Below, piece by piece: positions 55,183 to 64,000 of a stretch of DNA of 64,000 nucleotides. Within the stretch, counting starts at the first letter, position 1, and each line of letters starts with the position of its first letter. A model generated the notes under the pieces. It saw only the letters and a list, made by a program, of their open reading frames with translations, had not been told where the DNA came from and ran no database searches. The translations under genes and the position numbers were made by a program. Source of the stretch: Platycnemis pennipes (taxonomy: Eukaryota > Arthropoda > Insecta > Odonata > Platycnemididae); the NCBI GenBank assembly GCA_933228895.1, contig OW121854.1, positions 10,853,131 through 10,917,130 of the forward strand, in the 5' to 3' direction.

Positions 55183-55954
55183 AATGGGGGCGTTTACTCG
55201 GAATCGAAATCGCAATTTTGTACACGAAAACGTTAGACGGAAACGAAAAAAGAGCTGTAGTGAAAAAAATTATCTCCTAACCGCAACCATTCACTCATAA
55301 ATCAAAAATTAAAATAAGCAAAAGGTGACGCCCACCGAAAAAGCTGCTTTGATAACATTTACGTCATTTTCCTCCCGTCCTTGACTGCTTTTAAGGCCTG
55401 GTTACACGATACATTCGCCCGTACGAGTTAATGTGTAAATGCATGAACGCGAGAATGAACGCGAAAATGCACCGTGTAACCACACCAAAATGTACAAATG
55501 AATGATTGCGTGAACAGAAAATAGAACCTGTTCTATTTGGTTCATGCATCCGCACAAGTTGAGCAGAAACCATTCACGCAAATGTACATGAACCTATACG
55601 TGTTAATGAATCGTGTAACCAGGCCTTTAGGTGAAGGGAACGGAGTGGAGGGGGGTTCTCGGAAGGTCCGATCGAACAGATGCTGTCGCAACTGCTCCTA
55701 TTGGGAGAGTCAGCTGTGTCTCCCCTATTGCGATAAGGCAAAGTAGCTTCGCGGGCTCAGTTGTGATTGGACGAAGTCGATATACGTCAGGAGTTGCACT
55801 AAACCCACTTTTCCGAAAGGGTTAAAAACATCAGTTTTTCGCCGCTTATAACTCGAGAAATAATTAACGGATCAAAAAATGGAAAAATACGGGTCTCTTT
55901 ATGTTTCAAACTCTATCAGGTTGGCAATAAAAAAATATGGTAAAAGACCCCATT
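55183..55954 (+). mobile_element. MITE-1 copy carrying a second MITE
   Basis: Left end AATGGGGGCGTTTACTCGG, right end GGTAAAAGACCCCATT. The central GACTGCTTTTAGG is split by the TTA-flanked insert at 55394-55626. The palindrome is mutated (TTACGTCA). Confidence 0.88.
55394..55626. mobile_element. 233-bp MITE with TTA target duplication (Harbinger-type)
   Basis: Ends AGGCCTGGTTACACGAT and ATCGTGTAACCAGGCCT are inverse over ~22 bp with one mismatch. TTA occurs at 55391-55393 and 55627-55629. A 3-bp TTA target suits PIF/Harbinger. No coding potential; short frames come from palindromic CATGAACG/CGTTCATG-like repeats. Confidence 0.85.
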
Positions 55955-56179
55955 GTTAAAGTTGAGTCAGTGACAGTGGCTATGTTTTCACATCGTGTCA
56001 ACGAAGTTATGTTACCTTAAATAACGTTTCCAATGGGTGCAATGTATTATACAAGTATTTCATTCATGTCATTAGCCTATTCAGCTCTGATACATTTTAA
56101 AGCGCCTTAAAATTTCTCCATTTGAACATTATTCTTCCAAAAGAGATATATTTTGGGCTGTACTTCAGTTTGTAGTAAG

Positions 56180-57535
56180 TTCGATCATGGGGCACCTGGA
56201 TAGTCAGGGATTACTCATAAACAGCGAACATGGGTTCCGGAAGGGCAGATCTTGCGACACAATTAGCTTTATTCGTACACGATAATTTAGTCTACGGCGA
56301 AAACAGTACTGAAGTTGATGCGATATTTTTAGATTTCAAAAAGGCATTCGATAAAGTTCCTCATGATAAATTAATCTTGAAGGTAGAGATTTTGGTATAA
56401 ATAAAGACGTTGTGTGTTAGGTAAGAGAATTCTTAAGTGGACGAGAGCAGATGGTTGTCATAGATGGTATCATGTCGGACACAATCAAAGTCACATCGGG
56501 AGTTCCCCAGGGTAGCGTAGTAGGTCCGCTCCTATTTCTTCTATACATTAACGATTTGGGTACCGTAGTTAGTAGTAAGCTTAGACTCTTTACAGACGAT
56601 GCGGTAGTGTACAGGGGTATATCAAAAGAAGAGGACAGGAAATCGCTTAGCAAAGATTTAGATGCAATTCAAGAGTGGTGCGACAAATGGCAGTTAGAAC
56701 TTAACCTTAAAAAGTGTGTAGCTATCAATTTTTGGAGGAGGAATAATTAATTAGAGCGTACCTACAAAATTAGCTACACGAAGATCGAAAACGTAGAAAC
56801 CATAAGATATTTAGGTGTAACAATCACTAAGGATTTATCGTGGGGAAGACACATAAGGGAAATATGCGGCCGAGCGAAGAGAAAGCTAGGATTTATAAAA
56901 AGAGTACTAGGGAAATGTGATGAGAAGACAAAAGAGCGATGTTACTTTTCACTAGTTAGGCCCCACCTTGAGTATGCAGCCAGTGTATGGGATCCTAATG
57001 AATTAGGTTTGATCAGAGAACTAGACAGTGTGCAGCGTAGAGCAGCTAGGTTCGTTAAAAGATGTTACGATATGTTGAGTAGCGTTTCAGAATTAATACA
57101 AGAATTAGGGTGGGAATCATTATCAGAGCGTAGTTTATGGTACAGATTAAATCTATTAGAGAAATTTCAATCGGATAGCTTAACTAAAGATGTTAGGCAC
57201 ATATTAAAAACACCAGCGTATTATGCTAGATTCGACCAGCCAAATGAGATTAGATAGATAGATTGTCGTACCGATAGATTCAAAATGGCATGGCCGTAAT
57301 CTGAGAGAATAGAATAGGCAGCATAGGAAAGTGATAGGTGGGGGAAATACTTTAGAGTATTCTGTAGTGCATGATGCATGTATTAACCCCTAAAGTTCTA
57401 TAGATACTAACAATCTAGTTGCATGAGACACTTTAGTTGCTTGTTTGCATGTTAGTAGTGCATGCTTGGTGATCTTCACCCCCTGCCACACACCCTCGCG
57501 GTGGCCTGCAGGGTATCGTATCAGGGTAGATGTAG
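56180..57535 (+). mobile_element. LINE family B copy, RT core through tail
   Basis: Contains GHLDSQGLLINSEHGFRKGR, the palm entry DAIFLDFKKAFDKVPHDKLI, then TSGVPQGSVVGPLLFLLYIN, RLFTDDAVVYR (FADD altered to FTDD) and WQLELNLKKCVAINFWRRNN. A stop in N*LERTYK, then YLGVTITKDLSWGRHIREI, ASVWDPNELGLIRELD, YDMLSSVSELIQELGWESL and YYARFDQPN follow. It ends in the 3' UTR, hairpin and tail. One base change in the active site and a few frameshifts inactivate it. Confidence 0.9.
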
Positions 57536-57952
57536 ATGTCAGCAAATCGCGAGTGGCTTAATTGTTTAGTGTTTGCTTTGATTTACATAGTGTCCATTCG
57601 TAAGCTTTTCTTTGTGAAATGTGTTTAAAAACCCTAGAATGGAATACAAAGGATAGGTCGCATCACGAGCCGAATGTAACTACGCTTGAGAATTGTACCT
57701 CAAGATGAACGTTCCGTACTCAAGTGCAAAAGACAAAAAAAGCGCTTTCGTTGTGGAAGATGGTTCCTGCCTTTTTCAAATGACCTGCAGTAAATACATA
57801 ACACCTCAGTACACCCCTAACTAAATGTATTTGTATAAAAACGACTGATTCTATTCTAATACTCTAAAATAGGTTACGCCGATTCTTTTCTAATGGGTAC
57901 CGGGATGTGTACCAGAAGCACATATTAGTCCCAAAGTGATCCGACCATCACA
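57536..57952. other. Unassigned spacer
   Basis: Nothing recognised. Confidence 0.4.
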
Positions 57953-58103
57953 CATCTACATCCACATAATACTCCGCATGCCACCTCAAAGGTGTGTGGC
58001 AGGAGGTCACAAAACATGCACTACATATCATGCATAAAAAAGGCATATTCCAAATGAGTTCTAACAGGGGAAAAGTAGCTGATTTCTCGTACATGTTCGT
58101 CAA
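57953..58103 (-). mobile_element. LINE family A deletion copy (tail joined to internal part)
   Basis: The tail and ~40 bp of 3' UTR are joined at ~58042 directly to the segment encoding EISYFSPVRTHLEY. About 600 bp between them are missing. Confidence 0.75.
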
Positions 58104-58328
58104 AACATGTGCGAGAAACAAGTTCGTCATTCAAGAGGCTAGTCTACTCCCGTTTCAAGTACCTACCAAACTTCAGATTGTAGAACACCATTAATAGACA
58201 GGAAGTCTAAAACTGGTGGAAAGACAAAGAAATCTGTGAACCACAGCAAGAACTGAGGGGAAGTGTAACTTATAAGATTAAGACAATGGTACGGGTCAGC
58301 CTTCAATCACGAAGACGGCAAACCAGGG

Positions 58329-60546
58329 CCTGTATTCTGTATCTCCAAACCGATCGGTACGGGAGACCTTCCGTCGGTTTGGATGGCAAACCGACGAAGA
58401 GGGAACATCGGTGCGATTCTGTACGCAACCGATCGGTGCGGCGGCGACCTCCAGTCGGTGGGAAACAGGGAATCCTACCGACACCTAATTGCTGTCGGTA
58501 CGCTCGGGTTTCAGTCGGTTTGGCTTGTTTACCGCTATACCTATACTTGAAGGCGAGGGTATTGGAGATAATTATCATTTTTTCTGGGATATATTTGCGA
58601 TATAAAATGTTGAAAATATATTATAATAGTAACACGAAGTTTACTTGACAACATAATCATTCTGTAATTATCGTGAGTGGAGGTGAACTGAGAATGTAAA
58701 ATGTTGCCAAGAACAATACGAGTGAAAATTAGAAAAAAGGTAATAAGATATCACTAATACTGATAATTTTCTCGGAATACTATGCGCAAGACATCATTTT
58801 ACTATTGCGCCAACATTTTATGTAACGTAGCAGACGATATTAAGTATATCGAAATCTTGCATTATCTTTCTCTGTGTACATACCGGTGAACGGCAGCAAT
58901 ACGCTGTCATTTTTTATGCGGTGCATTTGCTTTTGCCTCAGTTATTTTCGTATATGTATTTCCGCTCTGCTTCAATGGAATATTGCTTTTCTCGGTCTTC
59001 GCACCCTCATTGACTATCCACTGGGAAATTCTATTGTTGGTTTCCTATAGATGAACCAACCAAACTTTCTCATTGTGAAAGATAGCAGTGTTAAATTCTC
59101 TTTATAACTTCATGAGTGATTACTCTACCTAATGTAAAAAGTTTATAAAAACGACTCTGTCGGGCATCTAACACCAACTTCAACTCATTACCATGATAGA
59201 AATAACTAAATGATAACTGAATGTTGGTATTATAGCTTGCTGTCGTCAATAAAGTGCATACTTCTTATTGAACAGTGCTATTATGATGTAATAGCTTATC
59301 AAGATAATGCTTTCTGACGCAATTAGTCTTCGGCTCTCACATACGTTGCTTTGTAAATGTATATTAAATCGCTAAGTGTTGAAATTGTCTTGAAAATTGT
59401 AAACACTTGGAAGTACATTTCAGTAGTATGGCACAACGTGGATTTCAGTTTGTCCTCAGCTCCCATTTGAATAAAAACTATGTATGTAATTTTCAACAGC
59501 ATAGTAAACATTAACATCAATATCAACCATGGCATCTACTTGATTACCCACAAAGAATATGAAGTATAAGATAAATACATGTCTTGATCATCATACATTA
59601 TTCCTTCATCACATCTCCCTCGCTATATTGTTGAGTTATAAGGCTTCTCTTTCATTAATTGGCACAGTAAGATGAAAGTAAACATCCGCGTAGGCCTAAA
59701 TTACGATATCCCATCAAATCTTACTCGCCTAACAACTTGCGTTTACACTTAAATTAAATAAGCGTAGACATTTATACCCAATTTAATAAATAACTACCGA
59801 TTTTACAACTTTAGGTTTATTCTCAATGGATATTACAACGGCAAAGTGACACTATGGGCTATTAAGAACTCTACGTAACCGTGATGAAATACTTAAAACA
59901 ATAATTAATGCCATCGATAAAAACAATAATTAATGCCATCGATTAAAACAAGAATTAACACTCGCGGTAACTCCGTTCCGTAATATAAAAGCAATGGATA
60001 TATCATATAGTTATCCCTCACACAACATTTATTTCTAAGACATATTCCACTCAATTTGGAGTAAGTATCATAATTTCCTTCGCAATATTTTCACAGAGCA
60101 CTTTATAAATCCATATTTCAAGTAAATATGCAATCAAAAATTATTAAGCATATTAAATCAGAGCTTTCAGCAAGTAAATATTGAAACGAGCCGAAACAAG
60201 CATTCATTACGTACCGCTGCGTTCCATTGTTTACGCTGCGATATCTTTTGGCGGTAGAAGTTGCTCGCCGTATTTCAGTCTTCATTTGTTTCCTCTCCTC
60301 TGCCTCCGGTTGGCAGATACGTATCACGTGACGTCTACCTTCGGGTACACTCGGAAATCTGCTCCCTCTCCTTCTTTTTCCTGGGAGGGGGAAGCAAACC
60401 GACTGGGTTTGCCACCGACAGCCATACAGAATCTATCGAGATGGTTTTGTCGGTGCGGGAGGGCCAGTCGGTACGGAATCTGTTCCGATCGGTTGAGTGA
60501 AAAGGTAAACCGATCGGTATGGAACCGACAAAATACAGAATACAGG
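58329..60546. mobile_element. 2.2-kb TIR element with ACCGATCGGT palindromes
   Basis: The ends CCTGTATTCTGTATCT and its near-complement AAATACAGAATACAGG are inverted (one mismatch in 16). Inside, ACCGATCGGT-type palindromes and CCGACN/GTCGG motifs cluster in the outer ~200 bp on both sides (58350-58530 and 60400-60530). The inner ~1.9 kb is AT-rich, with no transposase and no plausible target duplication visible. The short frames across the palindromes are by-products. Confidence 0.7.
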
Positions 60547-60587
60547 AAAAATCGAATCGCGATGGTTTTAGATGGGGGTGTCCAGAA

Positions 60588-60665
60588 AGGCTCTTGCCCG
60601 GGATTTGAAACCGGGACCCTCCGGTCAGTAGCTCAGTGCTCTACCCACTAGGACACCACGACCCC
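60588..60665 (-). repeat. tRNA-like sequence, probable SINE head
   Basis: The minus strand reads GTCGTGGTGTCCTAGTGGG, TAGAGCACTGAGC, and GGTCCCGGTTTCAAATCCCG, like an A box, anticodon region and a B box with an extra T (GGTTTCAAATCC against GGTTCRANTCC). The T arm CCCGG/CCGGG can pair with an enlarged loop. No acceptor-stem pairing or clear anticodon, so a tRNA-derived SINE head or tRNA relic is more likely than a functional tRNA. Confidence 0.4.
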
Positions 60666-60822
60666 CTAAACTCTTTGCCGCTTTGCCGGAAACGCGAAAT
60701 TGGAACGACATTGCTCCTTCCGGCTGACACGTGAGAGTGCATTTTACGTGCCATAAAGGTGTGGAAGGAAGGAATCAGTGGTCGGGGACAATTAGCCGGG
60801 GTTGGGCGTGTCGTGTGCTCAC

Positions 60823-60985
60823 CTTGGGACGGAGAATGACCCGGTAAATGTTCTTGGAGATGATGGAAGCGGCGGCCAGGTAGCGGGAGTCCACCGATGA
60901 CATGACAGCTGCAGACACGGCACCCAGTCCGATGAACGACACCCACTGTCGGCCAAAGAGAAGCATCTGATTACCCTTCCGGTCG
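60823..60985 (-). CDS. SLC5A7: Na+/choline cotransporter (SLC5A7-like), first exon in the window
   Basis: Minus-strand exon, 163 nt, between an acceptor (TTTCTATTCCAAG) and the donor GTGAGC. It reads DRKGNQMLLFGRQWVSFIGL then GAVSAAVMSSVDSRYLAAAS and IISKNIYRVILRPK. FIGLGAVSAAVMSS.DS...AAS....NIYR is the signature of CHT1-type members of the Na+:solute symporter family; the paired serines in AAVMSS lie at the Na+-binding helix. It ends in phase 0, which fits the next exon at 48263-48366. No stop or frameshift. The upstream part of the gene must lie to the right of the window, and the acceptor position is the less certain end. Confidence 0.88.
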
Positions 60986-61111
60986 CTTGGAATAGAAACC
61001 ACAGAAAACCTTTATTTTGTCTCATGTCAGAGTGCGAGGGCATGTTGTCGGTAAATCCTTACAAAATCAAGAATATGGCAATCGTAGTATCAAAACAGAT
61101 TTCTTTCTTAT

Positions 61112-62106
61112 CTACATCTACACGATAGCCTGCAAGCCACCGCGAGGGTGTGTGTCAGGGGGAAAAGATCATTAAGCAAACACCACCGACATGCAGACAA
61201 GCAACTATAGGGTCTCATGGAACAAGATTGTTAGTATCCATAGTATTTAAGGGATTGATACATGCATCATGCACTACAGACTACCCTAAAATATTTCCCC
61301 TACCTATCCCTTTGCTATGCTGCCTATTCTGTTCTCTTATAGTGCTGGGGAAAAATTCTATTTTGAATCTATCAGTACGAAAATCTATCTCTCTTATCTT
61401 ATTTATCTGGTCTGAATCTAGCATAATACGCTGGTGTTTTTTAAATGTGCCTAACATCTTCAGTAAAGCTATCCAATTGAAATTTCTCTAATAGATTTAA
61501 TCTGTACCTTAACCTATGCTCTGATAATTGTTCCCACCCTATTTCTTGTTTTAATTTTGTTACACTAATCAACATATCGTAACATCCTTTTAACGAACCT
61601 AGCTGCTCTACGCTGCACACTGTCTAGTTCTCTGATCAAACCTAACGCATTCGGATCCCATACACTGGCTGCATACTCAAGGTGGGGCCGAACTAGTGAA
61701 AAGTAACATCGCTCTTTTGTCTTCTCATCACATTTCCCAAGTACTCTTTTTATAAATCCTAGCTTTCTCTTCGCTCGGCCTCATATTTCCCGGATGTGTC
61801 TACCCCACGATAAATCTTCAGTGATTGTTTCACCTAAATACCTTATGGTTTCAACGCTTTCGATCTTCGTGTTACTAATTTTATAGGTACGCTCTATCGA
61901 ATTATTCCTCTTCCAAAAATTGATAGCTGCACGCTTTTTAAGGTTAAGTTCTAACTGCCATTTGTCCCACCACTCTTGTATTGCATCTAAATCCTTGCTA
62001 AACGATTTCCTGTCTTCTTCTTTGGATATACCCCTATACACTACAGCATCGTCTGCAAAAAGTCTAAGCTTACTGTTGACTACGGTACCTAAATCGTTTA
62101 TGTATT
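61112..62106 (-). mobile_element. LINE family B copy, ~1 kb
   Basis: From tail and 3' UTR through the C-terminus (stops near 61560) to VQRRAARFV, RPHLEYAASVWDPNALG and the frame 61781-62041 (WQLELNLKKRAAINFWKRNN, YLGETITEDLSWGRHIREI), reaching the RLFADDAVVYRGISKEEDR segment at ~62050. Ends at 62106. Confidence 0.88.
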
Positions 62107-63372
62107 AATGATGCCATGTATAAATAATTGCCATCTCTAAATAGATTGCCGTTAAATTTCCAGCCACATCCATTATGAGGTTTCATTATAGCAATCTATT
62201 GAAGCAATTAAATTTGTTTTTTGCAGCAGTGGAAAAGACGTGTTTCGAGGGGTTAATTCCATTAAAGAGGCTTTACACCGATAGAAAACAAATATAAAGT
62301 TGGATGAAGTTCATAGATGCTTCATCTGCAGAGATGGTAACCACCGCTAGATACGGAATCATTGGTCGATCCGTGGTGAAATGCATTCAGGAAGTGAAAC
62401 GACCTTCATGAGCCGTTGGTCAAGCGTGACAAGTAATCATGCGACCGCTTCATACAAAGTTGGAGGTCATAAATAATTCCATGAAGGCGATGGACAACGA
62501 CTTAGATGCTTTACCGTACCCGTGCAGTAAGTTTCCAGAGTTCAGCTATGCGAAAATGAAAAGCGGGCTCATAGGTCCACAAATACGGAAGATCAATTGC
62601 TGACGGCAATTCCAAAGACTATTAGAGGAAGGGGAATTATAAGAGAGGTGGCATTCAAGTCAGAAGTAGCTGATTTTTCTTGGAAATTATAAATTCTCGT
62701 GCTGTGCAAGTTTTTTGCAGAGAAACTTAAGGGCGTGCTGGCAGCTGGGTTGCGACATGTCCCTTAACATTCATCTGCTAGATTCACATCCTTATTGACT
62801 GAGAACCTGGGTTCAGTCAGTGGTGGACATTTTAATCAGGGTACCTCAGTGAATCCAAATTAGCGTGTAGCGATATTTCCTGTACGCTTCAGCGTCACCT
62901 TGTCAGCACAAACGCTAGTCTAGAGCCAATAAATTCAATTCAACTATGTCTTAAGCCATGGAAGTACCTACATATTATATGCACGACTTTAAGTGCACGC
63001 AATAAATGATTAAATTAAGGAAGTATATTGCAAATGCACGCATTTGAGTGAAGCTTATGCGTGGGAGTTGTTTGCCTTGGTACAATGTTAAACTTATATA
63101 ATATATGGCTGATGTCAAATATCTGAAGAACGTCGGGTGATAGAGAATAATGGTTTGCATACTTGCAATCATCATGTTTCAATTACCTCGGATAGCATGT
63201 TGGATACCAAGATGTACGCCGAAATGATTTTTTGTTCATCAGTATAGATATCGGGATAGCCTGCATTGATTACTAAGAAAAAGGACAAACAGTAAATGAA
63301 GCATTTTATGCTTCGCCTTGGAACAGTAGAGCGAATAGATCAAGAATAAAAGGCCGAGTTTGACGTCATGCT
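62107..63372. other. Unassigned 1.27-kb stretch
   Basis: No upstream transporter exon, LINE or terminal-repeat element could be recognised. Confidence 0.4.
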
Positions 63373-64000
63373 AATCGTGGACAGGGATTCGTCAAAAGAG
63401 TACTGGGTAAATGAGACGATCATGTACGAGAAATCAGCTACTTTTCCCTTGTAAGACCTCATTTCGAATATGCTGCTAGTGTATGGGATTCCTCGGAAAT
63501 CTGTCTAATTAATGAACTTGAACGTGTGCTGCAACCTCATTTCGAATATGCTGCTAGTGCATGGGATTCCTACGAAATCTGTCTAATTAATGAACTTGAA
63601 CGTGTGCTGCGAATATCGGCAAGATTTGTAAAGGGACGATATGATAACCATACTCGCGTAACCAGTCTATTAAATGAATTAAAGTGGGAATCATTGTCAG
63701 ACCCCAACTTACTATGGTAGACTGAACCTTGATTACAAAATTCGAGAAATTGATTGCCGAACTGATAGATTCAAAATGTTCTTTTTTTCTCGCACAATTA
63801 GGGATATGAATAACGGTAAAAATTCCCAACATGAGTGAATCAATCCATAGCATAGGTAGTTGCATGTTGGTATAAGGACTTGAAGGTAACCCAACTTACA
63901 GCATGTCTTTGCATACTTACCTTGCTATTTTTATCTTTTTAAATAGTAAGGTTACACTAATATATTAATAGTAATCATTTTAAATGCATGACATGTAGTG
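63373..64000 (+). mobile_element. LINE family A copy with a 78-bp tandem duplication, cut by the window edge
   Basis: Encodes GFVKRVLGK-like, EYAASAWDSYEICLINELER and ARFVKGRYDNHTRVTSLLNE, then a deletion (LSD joined to PNLLW) and the C-terminus, 3' UTR and start of the hairpin region. A 78-bp unit occurs twice (63456-63533, 63534-63611), differing at a few bases. Confidence 0.85.

Noticed and set aside
58286..58648. 120-codon plus-strand frame over the ACCGATCGGT region
   Set aside because: It translates palindromic terminal repeats; similar frames arise on the opposite strand and at the other end.
60588..60665. Functional tRNA gene
   Set aside because: The T loop is too long, no acceptor stem pairs, and no anticodon loop is clear.

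Overview
This is eukaryotic, repeat-packed intronic DNA, most likely from an arthropod (probably an insect with a large genome). It has GT-AG introns of 8-12 kb, non-LTR retrotransposons with APE-type endonuclease, hAT/Harbinger/mariner-type terminal-repeat elements and a solo LTR. There is no operon, Shine-Dalgarno or bacterial gene organisation. The species cannot be fixed from the sequence.

Host gene: four minus-strand segments read as consecutive exons of one Na+/choline cotransporter gene of the SLC5A7 (CHT1) type: 60823-60985, 48263-48366, 40031-40161 and, less surely, 29406-29559. The splice phases fit (0, then 2, then 1) and the joined residues follow the order of transmembrane segments in the family. 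The rest of the gene would lie upstream to the right of the window and downstream to the left of 29.4 kb. The introns consist mainly of transposons.

Retrotransposons: two related CR1/L2-group LINE families dominate. Family A has a C-terminal region with YYGRLDHNHK; family B has YYARFDQINK. There are about 25 and 12 partial copies respectively, plus diverged relatives and many solo 3' tails. All end in the same structured tail (CCCTGC...GCAGGG hairpin, then a TGTAGA repeat). All copies are 5'-truncated and most are frameshifted. The longest are 50305-51810 and 56180-57535 (B), and 44799-45715 and 46085-47070 (A). A third LINE, of RTE type, has a 670-codon uninterrupted reading frame at 1-2010 (minus) running off the left edge, plus fragments near 12.8, 15.9, 17.0, 17.7-18.5 and 33.7 kb.

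DNA elements: a roughly 535-bp MITE family with AATGGGG.CGTTTAC termini (nine copies or pieces, here MITE-1, carrying a TGACGTCA palindrome), a 233-bp TTA-flanked MITE nested in one of them, a hAT remnant with perfect 8-bp target duplication (38285-39066), a CGATAT-repeat element with a TA-flanked MITE inside it (9335-10540), a hAT-like MITE (10553-10790), a 2.4-kb element with about 680-bp inverted arms (41088-43507), and a 2.2-kb element with ACCGATCGGT motifs (58329-60546). A 913-bp solo LTR sits inside a LINE copy (49037-49949).

Three hammerhead-ribozyme-like cores with palindromic helix III lie near 5.9, 8.9 and 21.1 kb; the one at 21130-21169 (minus) looks the least damaged. Nested insertions with target duplications allow a partial order of activity: family A before family B tails, before the solo LTR; MITE-1 before family B.
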